From Nigrospora sphaerica (lineage: Eukaryota > Ascomycota > Sordariomycetes > Amphisphaeriales > Apiosporaceae), in contig JAGVVL010000001.1 in assembly GCA_018287875.1 (NCBI GenBank), forward strand, positions 4,526,001-4,590,000: 64,000 nucleotides of DNA. Direction: 5' to 3'. How positions within the stretch are numbered: the first letter of the stretch is position 1; each line of letters opens with the position of its first letter. The notes beneath the pieces are model-generated. The model did not search any database, was not told where the DNA came from, and saw nothing but the letters and a program-made list of their open reading frames with translations. Positions 48,465-60,349 of this stretch are shown here, in pieces. A program made the position numbers and the translations under genes.

Positions 48465-50858
48465 CTAAGCCGGCTCGGCTTCAATGTAGCTGGCCGGTAC
48501 ACTCTTCGTCGCGCCACCCTTCTCAACCTCGGCCCATCCATCTCCCGGGTCCTCCTTCACAAGTACGAAACGCTCACCCTCCACCATGCTGTGCTCGGTA
48601 TCGGTCTGTGCTGTGTAATCATACAAGGCCACAACGTACTTAAGCTTCTTCGCTCCGCGACGAGGGGCAACAGCCGGGCCCTTCTTCTTCGCCGGGGTTC
48701 CAATGGATGAGCCCGAGTTGGAGTAGATGGACGCTGGGCGATTGTTGATCGTGGACCCCGTGTCCTGCGGCACGATAGGCGCTGGGGCATCGGGGACTAA
48801 CTCCACGTAGCTTGTAGGCACGATGCCCTCTTTGTATCCGGCCCGCACTTTGAGCCAACCCGATCCACCTGTGTCGTAGGTTAGTCGAAACTGACAACTG
48901 ACGGGTTCAAAGATAGGAGAGCACGTACCGTCCGGCTCTAGAACTGTCACCTCTCTTCCCTCGGGAACAGTCAACTCGCCCTCCCCACTGGCCTCGAAAG
49001 CATACATCATTTTGCCCTTCTGCTCCGGCTGCTTTGCCGGCAAGCTGCCCACCGAACTGCCAGGCAACTCACTAATGTACGCAGCTGGCGGCGGGGCTAC
49101 TAAACGGCTTTTTCTAGGGGCAGCCACGGGCGGCCGGGGGCCAGTTGGCTCCGGAGGAGCTTCTTCGGCGGGGGATTGCACTCCAGACCCCGTGCTGGGG
49201 GCGGGGCCGCTGCCCGGTCGCTGGGCACCGGCAGTATGGCTGGAGCTCAGCGAGTTCATGGTGTTGGAACGACTCAGGTCCGGCAGCTCCGATACATGGT
49301 CTGGCGTGCCTGCAACGGGGTGCAACAACGTGCCGGCAGCACTTTGGCGGTCGGCCTTGTACTTCTTGCGCTCTTCCTTGGACAGTTCACCCGGGCACTC
49401 GGCTGGTACCTTCATTTCGCACTTGCTGTGGCACGTGTAGCCACAGTCCCGACAGTCGAAGCCCTTGGCTGAGAGCCCCCAGATCCTATCGCCACAAAGG
49501 TCGCAGTTCGTTGGGATCTTGAAAGTCTGCGACTTGAAGTTGTGGTTCTTGGCGCCGAGCGTCACGTCACCCACTACCGACGTAATGGTGGACGTCTCTA
49601 TCTCAGCGGTCAGGCGCTTCCGATCGACTTGGTGCAAGTCCTCTTGCATGGCAAACATCTGGCTGACGAGTTGGACCTCGTCCTTGCTCTCTTTGCCCTC
49701 TCGGACCCGCTGCTTCACCCTCTTCACCGCCTCGACCTCTCGTTTCTTCTTGTCGACTTCGCGCCGCAATTCGCCCAGCTGGCTCTTGGATTTGTTCAAC
49801 ACGTTCCTGAGGTACACCTTGGCCGCCTCGTCGGTAACCATGGCATCGTCGTCGTGCCACACCGGGCTGGGCTCAAAAGTCTTGTCCGGGGGTTCCTGCC
49901 ATGAGCCGAGGTTGTGTCGGATGTACATCATCGAGTCGAGATGGGGTTCATTTCTCTGGATTTCCTGGCTCATGCGCACAACCAACTCGTTGCTCTGCTG
50001 CAGCATGGCCGACTCCAGCTCGGCGGCCACGGTCCAGAGGCTATTCAGCTTGATCGTCTTGAACTCGGAGAGATCTTGCAGGCTGTCCAACAGCTCGGGA
50101 ACGTATTCGTGGTAATACTTCTCCTTCTGCTTATTGGTTACATTGATGGCTATGAGATACGTGTTCTTCATGTTGTTCATCTCGAGTAACTGCTGTTGGT
50201 AATTGCTCTGCGCCTTAGCTTTGTCGAACGACGACTCCGACTTCTTGCGCTTGCTCTCGACCTCCTGGCAGACGGCATCGTATTTGCCCTTCGTCTTGCG
50301 CAAGCTGCTATAGGAAGAGTCTCTCTCGCTCTCCAACTTGTCGGCGTACTCATTATGCCGTTTGCGCAGTTCTTCAAACTTGGTCGCAAGGAACTTCAGA
50401 GGATCGGCGACTTTGGCGATTAGTTCGTTGGCGTAGCGCTCGTGCTCATCGGCTCGCGACTCGAGCGTCGTCAGCTGCGTGGCCCATGTCGTGATGGAGG
50501 CGCTTTCTAGCGAGCCCGGCGTCATGGACGGCGTGTCGCCAACGCTCACGCTCGAGGATTTCTTATTCTTTTTCTCAAAGTACTTCTTGGCCAAGGCATT
50601 GAGGCGCGCACTGTGCTCCTTCTCGAGTGCGCTTCGTTCGCGATAAAACTGCTGGATGTCGTCCAGCCAAGCGATGCCGTTGCCTACCCAGGCGCTGGCG
50701 GGCCGGAAGCCATCCTACAGAGCGCAAAGATACTGTCAGCCGTGGCGCAACGCCGGATCGGATAAGGAAAGGGGGACGTGGCGGGCAAAGAGAAGGGCAG
50801 GAGGCAGGCTCACCTTCAGTTCAGCGCCGAAGGTCGGCGCGCCCTCCGTCTCGGCCAT
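48465..50858 (-). CDS. BZZ1: Bzz1-like F-BAR / C1 / double SH3 protein
   Basis: This is an actin-patch protein that bends membrane and activates the WASP (Las17) pathway during endocytosis. Three exons (50814-50858, 48929-50714, 48465-48868) give 744 residues. The N-terminal 260 or so residues form an F-BAR coiled coil (AWLDDIQQFYRERSALEKEH at its start). A second coiled stretch follows near residues 320-370. A C1-type zinc finger lies at about 404-454, with the order H-C-C-C-C-H-C-C visible in TNCDLCGDRIWG and GFDCRDCGYTCHSKC. A Pro/Ser-rich linker contains PxxP motifs. The first SH3 domain is at about 580-635 (MYAFEASGEGELTV ... GIVPTSY), split by the 48869-48928 intron. The second is at about 687-742 (VALYDYTAQTDTE ... 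SVPASYIE). The order F-BAR, C1, SH3, SH3 is characteristic of Bzz1. It is divergent from DBP5. Confidence 0.94.
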
Positions 50859-52936
50859 CAATCTGCCTGTGGTCTAACGGGAGTCGCAAGAATGCGGGGC
50901 GGCCAGCATGCGGAAAACGCAGGCTGTCAAGGGTGCGTGCTTTGGGAACGAACACGTAGGGAGGGAGTGCCAGGGGCAAGCTAGGGAATGCAGAATAACC
51001 ACGCAGGCGACAAGGAATGACAGAAAGGACGCCGCTCGTGTATGTTGCGGACTTGCCACCAGGTGATGTAGAGTCCCAATGCGACGGCAGCGGAGAGAGA
51101 GTTAATAAAGAGTGTGGCTTGGAATATGCTGGGAGTCGGTCGGTGTTCGAGTGTTCAATGTCGCTCGTAATCGTCTCCTGTCTGCCTGACGAATTGGGCC
51201 CTCAAGTTTTTGGTACGTCCGACTACGTAGGGGGGCCGGCACGGCTCACCCCACTGACCATGCAGTTAAGTTGGGCAGGTACGGCCGAGGTAATGGGAAA
51301 AACCATCCCAGTTTTTGGTCTCCCCATTAATCTATACAGTACATGATGCATCAACACCACGGGCTGTCCCGACACACGCGCTAGACCCGCCCTCTTTCTG
51401 ACCGAGGCGACGCCTTGCATGGATATCTCCGTCCAAGTATCTAACGGAAGAAGATTCCATACGGGATTCCATTTGAGTTCAACCTCTGACATCCATCACG
51501 CTAGAAGGGGGAGAAAGGTTACTGTGAGGCACGTTCATCCCCACATCCGGTCCCTCCTTACCGCCACACCAGCCCTGCTACGTACATAGATATGTAGGTA
51601 CATGGGAATCTCCAGGCAACAGGGTAGGCGCAGACTAGGCTACGCTAGAGGCTCGCGTTCTCCTAACCGCACCACTCAACCGGGATCGACTTCAGCCCTC
51701 GTTCATTCCCGGGGAAGTGGCTGAGGTCGAAGTGTGCCGGGGCAGCTAGCTGGTCAGCTATCTGCCTACAGGTACGCATTCGTGGGCACGTAGGCGGGGA
51801 TGGCCCTCGAGAAACAGTACGTTGGCGGGCAAATATTCGTAATTGCTGTTGACAACCAGATGGTGGTATTTATAGAAGCAGGTGGCCTGTCTCATGCAGC
51901 CCGTGAATGAGAGCTGGAGGGGTTTCTCCAAGCGATCCATGTATGAGTGTCTTACGATGCGGCCTCTCCTTCCCTCCATCTGCATTGCTGTCGTCACCCA
52001 ACCTCCAGGGCTGCGTGAACCGTGCTATGGATGGGCTATATGTACTCTAACAGCGATGTGGGCACTTGGCACCCGTCTCCTAGGGCCACAATTCCTGGAA
52101 GACACCACATCACGGAGCGCGGGAGTGGCGCCGCCTATTTGAAGCCATCATGACCGCAAACTGGAAAATCTCCTAATGACCACATGTCCATACGGACTGG
52201 GGAGACGAGGTACCTCTGGATGCCAGCCGAGCCAGCCCTGCCGAAGGTTGCGTGGCTCAGCCAGTAACCCCACCACGATCAAGGATGGATCCATTACCCC
52301 GCCATCCGTCCTTGAGCTCGGGCAGGCAGTACGTGGTACTACTAGAAATTCAGAAGCTCCATCATCTTTGCAGACAACAGGCAGGAGGTACCTTCACAAA
52401 CCCTACCTAACATTAGCCACCTGTGAGCACCCCCAAATCGTCGAGTTGGCCCATTTCCACCCACGATCGCAGCAGTGCGTGCAAACGCCCAAGTCCTGCT
52501 TATTGAGCGCGTGCCTTCGTCGACTGGCTGACCCGTGGGACTTAGACGGCCCAGGCAAGTACTTGTGTAAGTATGTACTTGAGTAGATAAGTAGGAAGTA
52601 AGTACTTTAGATAGGTAGGTAGGTAGGTAGGGGAGGTACCCCGTACTTGCTTACCTAACTTATCTACCTCTTCTGTCGAGCTCATCGCCGTGCGCTTAAC
52701 CTCCCATTCCACTAACCCAGCTCGCGCAGAGGGCAATCGCAACCGGACGCAAAAGCTCCAAGCGCCCAAACGTTGGACATTCCACCACCCACTGCCCTTC
52801 TCCAGTCTCCGTTTGGTGTACGCGCCGCCGGAACTTCCACCTTATCCCACTCCTCCCTACTTGGCACCCTCGAATCCTCGCACAGTACCTCGCCGCAGAG
52901 AGACAACTACGGACAGCGGTTCCCATCCGAGATACC
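50859..52936. other. 2.1 kb divergent intergenic region (BZZ1 / DBP5 promoters)
   Basis: This is the shared upstream region of two divergent housekeeping genes. No gene recognised. The notable content is a TAGG tetranucleotide run framed by an imperfect inverted repeat about 270-355 bp before the DBP5 start. Open frames on both strands are short and motif-free. Confidence 0.55.
52581..52670. repeat. imperfect inverted repeat around a TAGG run
   Basis: The left arm 52581-52605 (GAGTAGATAAGTAGG...) is matched in reverse complement by 52643-52670 (...CTAACTTATCTACCTC), with a few mismatches and one-base bulges. The loop contains five TAGG units (52612-52631). It could fold into a hairpin of about 25 bp. 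It lies about 270 bp before the DBP5 ATG. Confidence 0.75.
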
Positions 52937-54538
52937 ATGGCCGACCTCGCCAGCCGCATCACGAAGCCCGATGAGGCCGAAACCCCTGTTCAAGACGCTG
53001 GCAACGTCGAGGAGGCTCAGATCGACGGCGCCGGTACCACGAGCGGTGGCTCTGGCCTACAGGATGTTGCCTACGACGTCGAGGTCTCCCTGAACGATCT
53101 TCAGCGCGACGAAAGCACGCCGTTCGGCTCGGTTCATAGCTTCCAGGAGCTCGGCCTGTACGTTGCCATCTTCCCATCGCCGTCTTCTGCTGCGGGACGA
53201 TAGCTAACATGACTTCTTTTTGCCGCCAGGCCCGAGCCGGTCCTCAACGGTCTGCTGGCCATGAACTTCCAGAAGCCGTCCAAGGTGCAGGAGAAAGCCC
53301 TGCCCCTCATGCTGGCCAACCCGCCCCAGAACATGATCGCGCAGTCACAGTCGGGTACCGGCAAGACGGCGGCCTTCGTCACAACCGTCCTGTCGCGCCT
53401 CGACTTCAGCCAGCCAGCCCAGCCCCAGGCGCTGATTCTGGCTCCCAGCCGCGAGTTGGCTCGCCAGATCCAAGGCGTCGTACAGACGATCGGTCAATTC
53501 TGCGAACAATTGGATGTCGCCGCCGCGGTCCCCGGTGTCATCCCGCGAGACACCGCCGTCCGCTCCAGTGTTATCTGTGGAACTCCTGGTACCGTCATGG
53601 ACTTGGTTAGAAGAAAGCAACTCGACGTGTCCCAGTTGAGGGTCCTCGTTATTGACGAGGCAGACAACATGCTCGATCAGCAGGGCTTGGGCGACCAGTG
53701 CGCTCGGGTCAAGCAGTAAGCCGGCCATGGTATGCTTATTTTCGTCAAATTCTTGCTAATGTTCTCTCCGCAGAATGCTGCCTCAGCAAGTCCAGATCCT
53801 GCTCTTCTCGGCGACGTTCCCTGACGTCGTCCTGAAGTACGCTTCCAAATTTGCTCCCAACGCCAACTCTCTTAAGCTCAAGGTCCAGGAGCTCACTGTC
53901 GCTGGTATCTCCCAGATGTTTATGGACTGCCCACAAGAGTCTCAGAAGTACGCCATTCTCTGCAAGCTCTACGGACTCATGAACGTTGGTTCTTCTATCA
54001 TCTTCGTCAGGGTAAGTCGATGTGATCCACCAGGCGGGTGGCCAAGGCTGAACATTTCCAGACACGTGAGAGTGCGAACCAGATCCAACAGCAAATGGAG
54101 GCCGACGGCCACAAGGTCACGGCCCTTCACGGTGCTTTTGAGGGCACTGCGAGAGACGCTCTGTTGGATGAGTTCCGCTCTGGTAGATCCAAAGTCCTTA
54201 TTACGACAAATGTACTCGCCCGAGGCATCGACGTGTCCAGTGTTTCCATGGTCATCAACTACGACGTTCCCATGAAGGGTCCTGGCGAGAGAGAGCCCGA
54301 TCCGGAGACCTATCTGCACCGTATTGGCCGCACGGGCAGATTTGGACGTGTCGGTGTCAGCATCACCTTCATATACGACGAGAGGAGCTTCAAGGCTCTG
54401 CAGTACATCTCGCAGAAGTACGACATCGACCTCATCCGACTTGTTCCCGACGACTGGGATACGACGGAGAAGGAGGTCCAGCGTGTCATCAAGTCGAGCC
54501 GCGCGCAGGCTGCATTCAACCCCAGCGCCGTTTCTTAA
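52937..54538 (+). CDS. DBP5: DEAD-box ATP-dependent RNA helicase Dbp5 (mRNA export)
   Basis: This helicase works at the cytoplasmic face of the nuclear pore, where, with Gle1 and inositol hexakisphosphate, it strips export proteins from mRNA; it also acts in translation termination. Four exons (52937-53157, 53230-53715, 53774-54011, 54062-54538) give 473 residues. The motifs are in order: FQELGL and the F-x-K-P-S-K-V-Q-E Q-motif region, Walker [11 protein letters not shown] (about residues 111-120), [21 protein letters not shown] (about 216), SAT (about 249), ARGIDV, and [10 protein letters not shown] (about 401). The acidic N-terminal extension of about 70 residues and the sequences [17 protein letters not shown] and [13 protein letters not shown] region distinguish Dbp5 from eIF4A. 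All introns close in phase. The terminal SxxS tail is normal. Confidence 0.96.
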
Positions 54539-56772
54539 AGAGGCGACACAATCTGGAAGTCCGCTATATCAACATGAGCTTCTGCTCGCGTGGTTTGACA
54601 TGTTGCAGGGTTCCTACAGAACTGTGCCTCATGTAGACAAGATGGGCTAAGATTTGAAGGAGGGGACAATACAATCCAACGAGAAACACGAGCGAGGTCA
54701 TGTGATACCAAAAAGAGCTGAAGAGAAACAAAAAATGGACCAAAAGCGTCTGCCCTATCCATGCTTCTCTGGTGAGACAATCAGCCTTGCTCGGCTGATT
54801 TGGCGGTTTGATGTAGGCACGGATGCGCGGATGCGTGGCACCCCTTCTGTACGCGGCCGTCTCACGGGGCCGTTTGCATACGATGGGTGGGCTGCAAGGC
54901 GGGAAACGACAGGGGCAACACCCTAAGGTGTTCCCCCGGCGTGCAGGCCGAATCCATTGAAGCAAAGTAGCGCCGGGGGGCGGCGGCGTTTCGCCCACAG
55001 ATCCGGAGCGAACCGTACGGTCTGTATCTTCTTCGGCGTCAGTCATCACACGCGGCTTCTACGGGTCGTGCCATTGTGGTGGTTTGTTTGGTGTTGAAAG
55101 GGGAGCCAATGCTGGGCGAGGTAGGTAAGTACATGCCGAGGTAGTACTCGGCGTGTTCCTTGCTCTTCGTCCTCTACCCAGCCAAGTACCTGATGTATCT
55201 TGGGGCTGCATGACCTTAGGTAACATGGCTCGCCCCTACGCACCGGGCTGCTGGATGGTCAGGATGAAGGCAAAGATACCTCAGTAAGTAGATTGGATGG
55301 ATGCACTGCTAACTCCGTCCCATCCTCCACCCTTCACATGGGAGGCATAAAGTTGGGGGGCTACCTACGCAGAACCTATGTCGACGATGCGATTCTCCTC
55401 CTCCTCCTCCTCCTCCTCCTCCTCCTTCTCTTCCGCTCCCGTACATATACGCCTTTCCGTCGTACCTTTTCTCACTGCGGTTGGAGCCACCGCCTCTGGC
55501 CATGTGCCTTCTGGCCTAGTGAGGGTCGGCGCGCGGCCCCATGGTCACTTCCCCGGCGATGCAGACAGATCAGACCCCCATCGGGTCGATAGCCATGGGC
55601 CGAAACCCGAAAGGGGCCATGACGGCAGGGCTGCCGTCACAGTAGGGAAGCAGAACGGGCGCGCACTGCCACGATTGGCCCAATTCGGAACGTGAGACTG
55701 CATCTCCTGTGGGCGCCTCTGCTCCTAAGCGCCGTGCTGCGAAAGGGCGGGCCCGGGGACAGAGAAAGCTCGACGTACCTTAAATTTAGGCGCGCGCAAA
55801 TTGGCTTCCCCCCTCCCACCCTCTTCTCCAAGCTGCGCTCCCCCGCGCCAGCTTCGTCGAGGCAAACCCTACACTGCCCGCCTGCGTGCCTACGGGCGCA
55901 TATGCCAGGCCGTGTCGCTGACTGCAGCCAATGATCTATTCTTGCCTTTCTTCAGACGGCGGCGGGCCTGGTCTGGCAGGGCGAAAGCTGCAGACCGGCA
56001 GACGTCAGACCAATCGGGCGGCCGGGCGTTTCGTCTCGTCCTCCACGATGCTCCACGGCCGCCTTCGCTTCGTTGGGGGTCGGGTGTCTCTACGCCTCCA
56101 TCCGACGTCAATCCGCCCTCGCGCTGCTGCTCTCGAGGCTTCGCCATGACGCATGGCACGTCGATCCCCGAGTCGCCGAGCCGGCTCGTGTGGCCCTCGC
56201 TCGCACCCATAACTGGTGTGTGGGATGCTATTTTCTCCTCGACCAAATGCCTGGGCACAACGCCGGTGCGGCTATCTAGCCACCGTCATCGTCCGACCCA
56301 ACGTCTGGGCTCCCGTCCCTGCATTCTGTAACGGACTGCTCTGCTTCCTTTGTTTCTCCTCCGCGTTTTTGCGGCTCCCTCCTTGCTGCTGTGCCCCTTT
56401 CCGCTCCGTTCTGCACTAAACCTTGCACATCTGTCCGTGGGCTGTGCTTGCAGGTGTCATGCCGCGATGCATGGCGTGCCTGACTGTTTTCTGTACTACT
56501 TCTAGGTATGTAGAACCCGGAGACGCCTCCCTATACATGTCGTGGGCCTCCTTTCCCCCATCGAAATACCACGACACCGACCCTGAAACACGGCACTTGT
56601 CCTTCCCCTATATTCCGCCTCAAGGCCGAGACCGTCAGGAAAGCCCCCAAAGTCCCAGGCCCTGCCGCTGCCGCTCACCAAGCTCGCCGGAACAGCCTCG
56701 CTGCTCTGCGTCATGGCTGTCGATGGACAAAGCCGTTGACCTGAACCCAGCATTGACGAATCTCCCTCACAG
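54539..56772. other. 2.2 kb intergenic region
   Basis: This lies between the 3' end of DBP5 and the start of the CFEM gene. No gene recognised. The frame 55801-56331 + is long but Arg/Ser/Pro-rich, overlaps 55890-56258 on the other strand, and has no motif. A CTC repeat occurs at 55395-55425. The last 400 bp are C/T-rich and probably hold the CFEM gene's promoter and leader. Confidence 0.5.
55395..55425 (+). repeat. CTC trinucleotide repeat
   Basis: About ten CTC units in intergenic DNA. Confidence 0.9.
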
Positions 56773-58738
56773 ATGCTCTATAGAATGGCCCTCAAGCCTC
56801 TGCTTCGACAGTTGCTAATATGGATCTCCTTATCGATCGCCAGCGCAGACGGACTGAATTTCGGGCCCCAGATCAGCGGCCTCATCCCCGAATGCGCCCA
56901 GGGCTGCTTTGAGTCTTTCATAGAAGGCAACTTTTTCACCAATTATTGCGGCACGTCGCCATCCCTTCAGTGCCTCTGCTCCCACCAGACGCCCGACGGC
57001 TTCACTATTGGAGAGGGTGCCCTCGAGTGCATTGTTGCTTTCCACCAGCTTGGGGTCTGCCATGGATATGAAGCCGGCTGTAAGTGGGCACCGTCCAACC
57101 CTGGATACGCATATGGTGTCCGACTCTGCTAATAACACATAAGCATCCGTTGCCACCGAAGCATACAACATGTGCTCTGGCCAGCCCGGCGCACTGCCGA
57201 ACGTCCACGCCAGCCTCTCCATCACGTTGGCCCTTCCCCCGACTGGAACTAGTGTGGTGGTCGTGACTACGAAGCCATCCACGACTACCACTCTCTCCGT
57301 ATCTAGTTCGCGAACATCATCACCGCCAACGACCCTGATCACAGCGCCCCCAACGACATCGAGCGTCACGCTGACCTCTTTGTCGGCAATGCCGACCTCT
57401 ACCACCTCTACTGGAGCGCTGGATTCAGTATCAGGCAGTCCAGACGCATCGCTGGGCATGGCACAAATCACTGGGATATCCGTTGGCGTTGCCGGGGCCA
57501 TCGCCCTCGCCCTCGGCGCCATTTTCATCGCGCGCCGCATTCGGAAGCGTAGATTTCCGGACCGCGACGACGAAGGCTTCTTCCCCGTCGACGAAAAGAG
57601 AAGCGCCAGTGCTTCGTTGGACGGACGGCACGGGCGTCAAAGTATGGCGGCAGCTGCCGCGGTGCGGCTGAGTCGCATATTTCATATTTCGCCCCCTATT
57701 TTGCGGTCCCGGGAGGACACGGTCGACCGCAATACCATCGGGCTTGCCATCTCTCGACCTAGGAGTGAAGTCGTATTCAAAAACATCCCAGAGATTGTCG
57801 AGCCCCCCCCTACGTTGCAGAGGCGGTCCTCCAGGCTCCTCCCACCCAAGCCCGCACGGCCGGCGAAGCCAAATCTAACGCTGAACATCCCACCGCCGAG
57901 CTCGTACCGTCCAGCTTCCTCGCAGCCTCCACAAACCGACAGAACAAGTACGATGACCAACGTGACTGGCTTTGCAGATCTGGATACCGAGGCAGCGGAG
58001 ACCGCGCAGATCTGGCGACCGCCTCCGTCGGATCCGCTATCGGCAACGACATACTACGTTGCTGACAGATGGGGCAACTGGGTATTGAGCAACCGCTCAC
58101 GAGAGGCAGATATACGCCAAGTAGCAGGCGCGGTGGAACTGGACACCTACACGCCTTTGACCAAGTCACCCCTTGAAAGGAAAGAAGAGGCGGAGAGAAT
58201 GGCGGCAGCACTGTCGGCGGCATCCTTGATCCGAGATTCGTCCAAGCAGGAGAGGGCGCGCGCTTCCAGTGTCTATTCCCAAGGGGACGCCGTGCGCTCC
58301 AGCTTGAGGCCGTATGGAGACGGGCCAAACAAGAATAACGGCTCGGGCTGGAAGGGGCCAGACCGAAAGGACTCGAAGGACTCGCACGGTTCTGCAACCA
58401 CGATGGATACGTCTTCGTCAAGCCCCCTTGGCGAGGACTCGCCCATGGACGCCGAACTCGGTCGCCTGTCGACACTGTCGCCAGTAATGGAATCTCCCAG
58501 GACGCCCCACAAGGCACGCTCACCAATCGTGTACCCTCGAATTCCTGGGCGATTTGATGGGGCTACTATTCGTTTGGTGCCGCCTCCTAAGCGGCCCGAC
58601 TTCACAACCTCGCCCCCTGGGCAGCCAAGTCCTACGCTGGGGAACATTATGCCCATCGGGAAAGCCAAATCGGTCTCTTCAGCTTATCCCTCGCCATTAA
58701 AAACGCGCGGCTCGTCAAAAATGGCGAGGACGCAGCCG

Positions 58739-58773
<35 letters not shown>

Positions 58774-59218
58774 CCCCGCGTCAAGATCCGGGTTTTCACC
58801 CGCAGGATCCCCGTCACGTTCATTTCCTGTTTCACCACTGAATATACCATCTCGTTCTGAAGCGGTGCAGTCAAAACGACCGGGAGCACTGAGCCCGCCG
58901 CGGCTCGATACGCACTTGGTCCAGCGGCCGCACATTTCGTCCTTTATCTCGCCAGCCAGCGCAGCGACGACGAGCTCCGCAGCCAGCTCGCTCCTGGCCA
59001 AACGAGTTGGCAGTGAGCGGGCGGCAACTCTTTTGCTCAGAAACGACGCCCAAAAAGCAGGCGCGTGGAAACGCGATGGCCGGGCTGGCGGTGGACTACT
59101 GAGCCCCGACATGTCTGGCGTGAGCTCGCCGCGGACGCGTCTTCCAGCGACGCCCACGTGGCAACCCAGACTGACACCCACGCGGCGCGGCGATGACCTG
59201 TACTTGAATGTTCAGTAG
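56773..59218 (+). CDS. CFEM-domain single-pass membrane protein with a long cytosolic tail
   Basis: Two exons (56773-57079, 57144-59218) give 793 residues. A signal peptide covers about residues 1-26 (the second in-frame ATG at 56788 would also leave a good one). A CFEM domain follows, with its eight cysteines at 41, 45, 59, 67, 69, 86, 96 and 113; the intron falls inside it at residue 103. Next comes a Ser/Thr-rich, probably O-glycosylated stalk to about 200, then one membrane segment at about 210-232 (GISVGVAGAIALALGAIFI) and a basic stop-transfer RRIRKRR. The remaining 555 or so residues are cytosolic, Ser/Pro/Arg-rich, with a poly-alanine run near 635. The topology suggests a surface sensor or adhesin rather than a GPI-anchored haem carrier. 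The position three before the fourth cysteine, usually Asp in haem-binding CFEM domains, is Ser64. Function is otherwise unknown. Confidence 0.87.
58737..58774 (+). repeat. GGC trinucleotide repeat (poly-Ala) in the CFEM gene
   Basis: About twelve GGC/GCG units encode a run of about eleven alanines in the cytosolic tail. Confidence 0.95.
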
Positions 59219-60064
59219 CCGGCTGTATGGGGCTTCTCCTTCCTCATACCAGCGTGCCAAGACCTGTATCCTTTTCATCTGCCACTTCATATACCCCCGG
59301 GCATATACCCCACGAGAGACGCAGCACTCGGGCTCTTTGTTTCGTTTTCCAAACTGTACAATATGAGGGTTACCCGCCTCAGGCACATATGATATTAGCA
59401 GCATCCGGGATGGAGCAGAGGCGGGGCCATATTATATTTACGGCTAGGAGTTCCGGGAGCGCTTGATCTGACTCGGTTTTCGAGCGGGTCTGTGATGGGA
59501 ATGCCAAACTGGTACGCACGCATGCAGCGCGGGGCCCAAGTTCTGGCAGGTTTCCTTTTGCTTATCCTCCCGTAGAGTGTACTATATCACCATAATACTA
59601 TTAGACATATGACTAGGCGCTTCTATATACGGTGGAAAGGAAGATTCCATCGCCTGCTTTGCTTGTGAAGTACTCCTCTGGCTGTACCAGGTGGTTTTAG
59701 TATCATTGGTGTATGGGTTGGATGGATTTGACGGAGCCTTTGGGCGCGCGGGGGACAAATCCGCCTTGGCCTTTTTTGATGGGGCCAGAATTTTCAGCTT
59801 TCTTGCACCACCAGCCTACTGCCTCTTACTGTCTACTTCTCTATCTCTCACCCCCTCCCTCTATCAATCCTTTCATTCGTCAGTCCATCCATCTATCCAA
59901 CCACTTTCCTCTTTGCAGGGGAACACGACCACGCGAAGCGCCTTCGACGCGTGCAAGTCGCTCCGACCAAAGACGACCAGCAGAGTCCCACGGTATTCCT
60001 TCTGGTCCTAGGGGGAAGAAGAAGAAGGAGGAGAAAAAGAACCCCCACGAAGCGGAACGAGACG
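59219..60064. other. 846 bp intergenic region
   Basis: This lies between the CFEM gene's stop and the UPF0390 gene's start. No gene recognised. The right half has pyrimidine-rich stretches (about 59826-59870) and a possible 3' splice site CTCTTTGCAG at about 59909-59918, so the small gene may have a spliced 5' leader. Confidence 0.5.
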
Positions 60065-60349
60065 ATGGCGCAGGGGACGGTCAAGAAGTCGGCGGCGGGG
60101 GTGGTGTCGGCGCGGAAGCCCAACAGCACGGGCAAGACCAAGAAGGGGGCGCGCGTGGCCAAGCCCAAGAAGGCGACGAGCGCTGACAAGCTGCAGAAGC
60201 AGCTGTCGGCGGGCATCGCGGCGCGTACCGAGAAGCTGCTGGGCGAGCGCGCTGGCCACCTCGAGCTCATTGGCAAGGGCCGCGACCGCAGCCAGAAGAA
60301 ACCCGGCGAGAAGAAGCCCCAGCAGGGCGGGAGCCGCAAGTTCGGCTAA
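60065..60349 (+). CDS. UPF0390 / DUF2462 small basic protein
   Basis: This is an intronless frame of 94 residues, strongly basic (Lys/Arg-rich N-terminus GKTKKGARVAKPKKATS), with the family's conserved central block KLQKQLSAGIAARTEKLLGE and a basic tail ending in RKFG. The family (UPF0390, related to the animal 'Leydig cell tumour 10 kDa protein') is widespread in fungi and animals and is suspected to be nuclear or nucleolar; its function is not established. Codon use is very GC3-rich, as in strongly expressed genes. I chose the ATG at 60065, preceded by ACG, because the conserved part begins shortly after it and the upstream in-frame stretch is low complexity. Confidence 0.85.
   Translation: MAQGTVKKSAAGVVSARKPNSTGKTKKGARVAKPKKATSADKLQKQLSAGIAARTEKLLGERAGHLELIGKGRDRSQKKPGEKKPQQGGSRKFG

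Noticed and set aside
55801..56331. 176-codon frame upstream of the CFEM gene
   Set aside because: Arg/Ser/Pro-rich, no motif, overlapped by a minus-strand frame; probably promoter or leader DNA.
57810..58526. 238-codon frame antisense to the CFEM gene
   Set aside because: Shadow of a real exon on the other strand, caused by low stop-codon density in GC-rich coding DNA.
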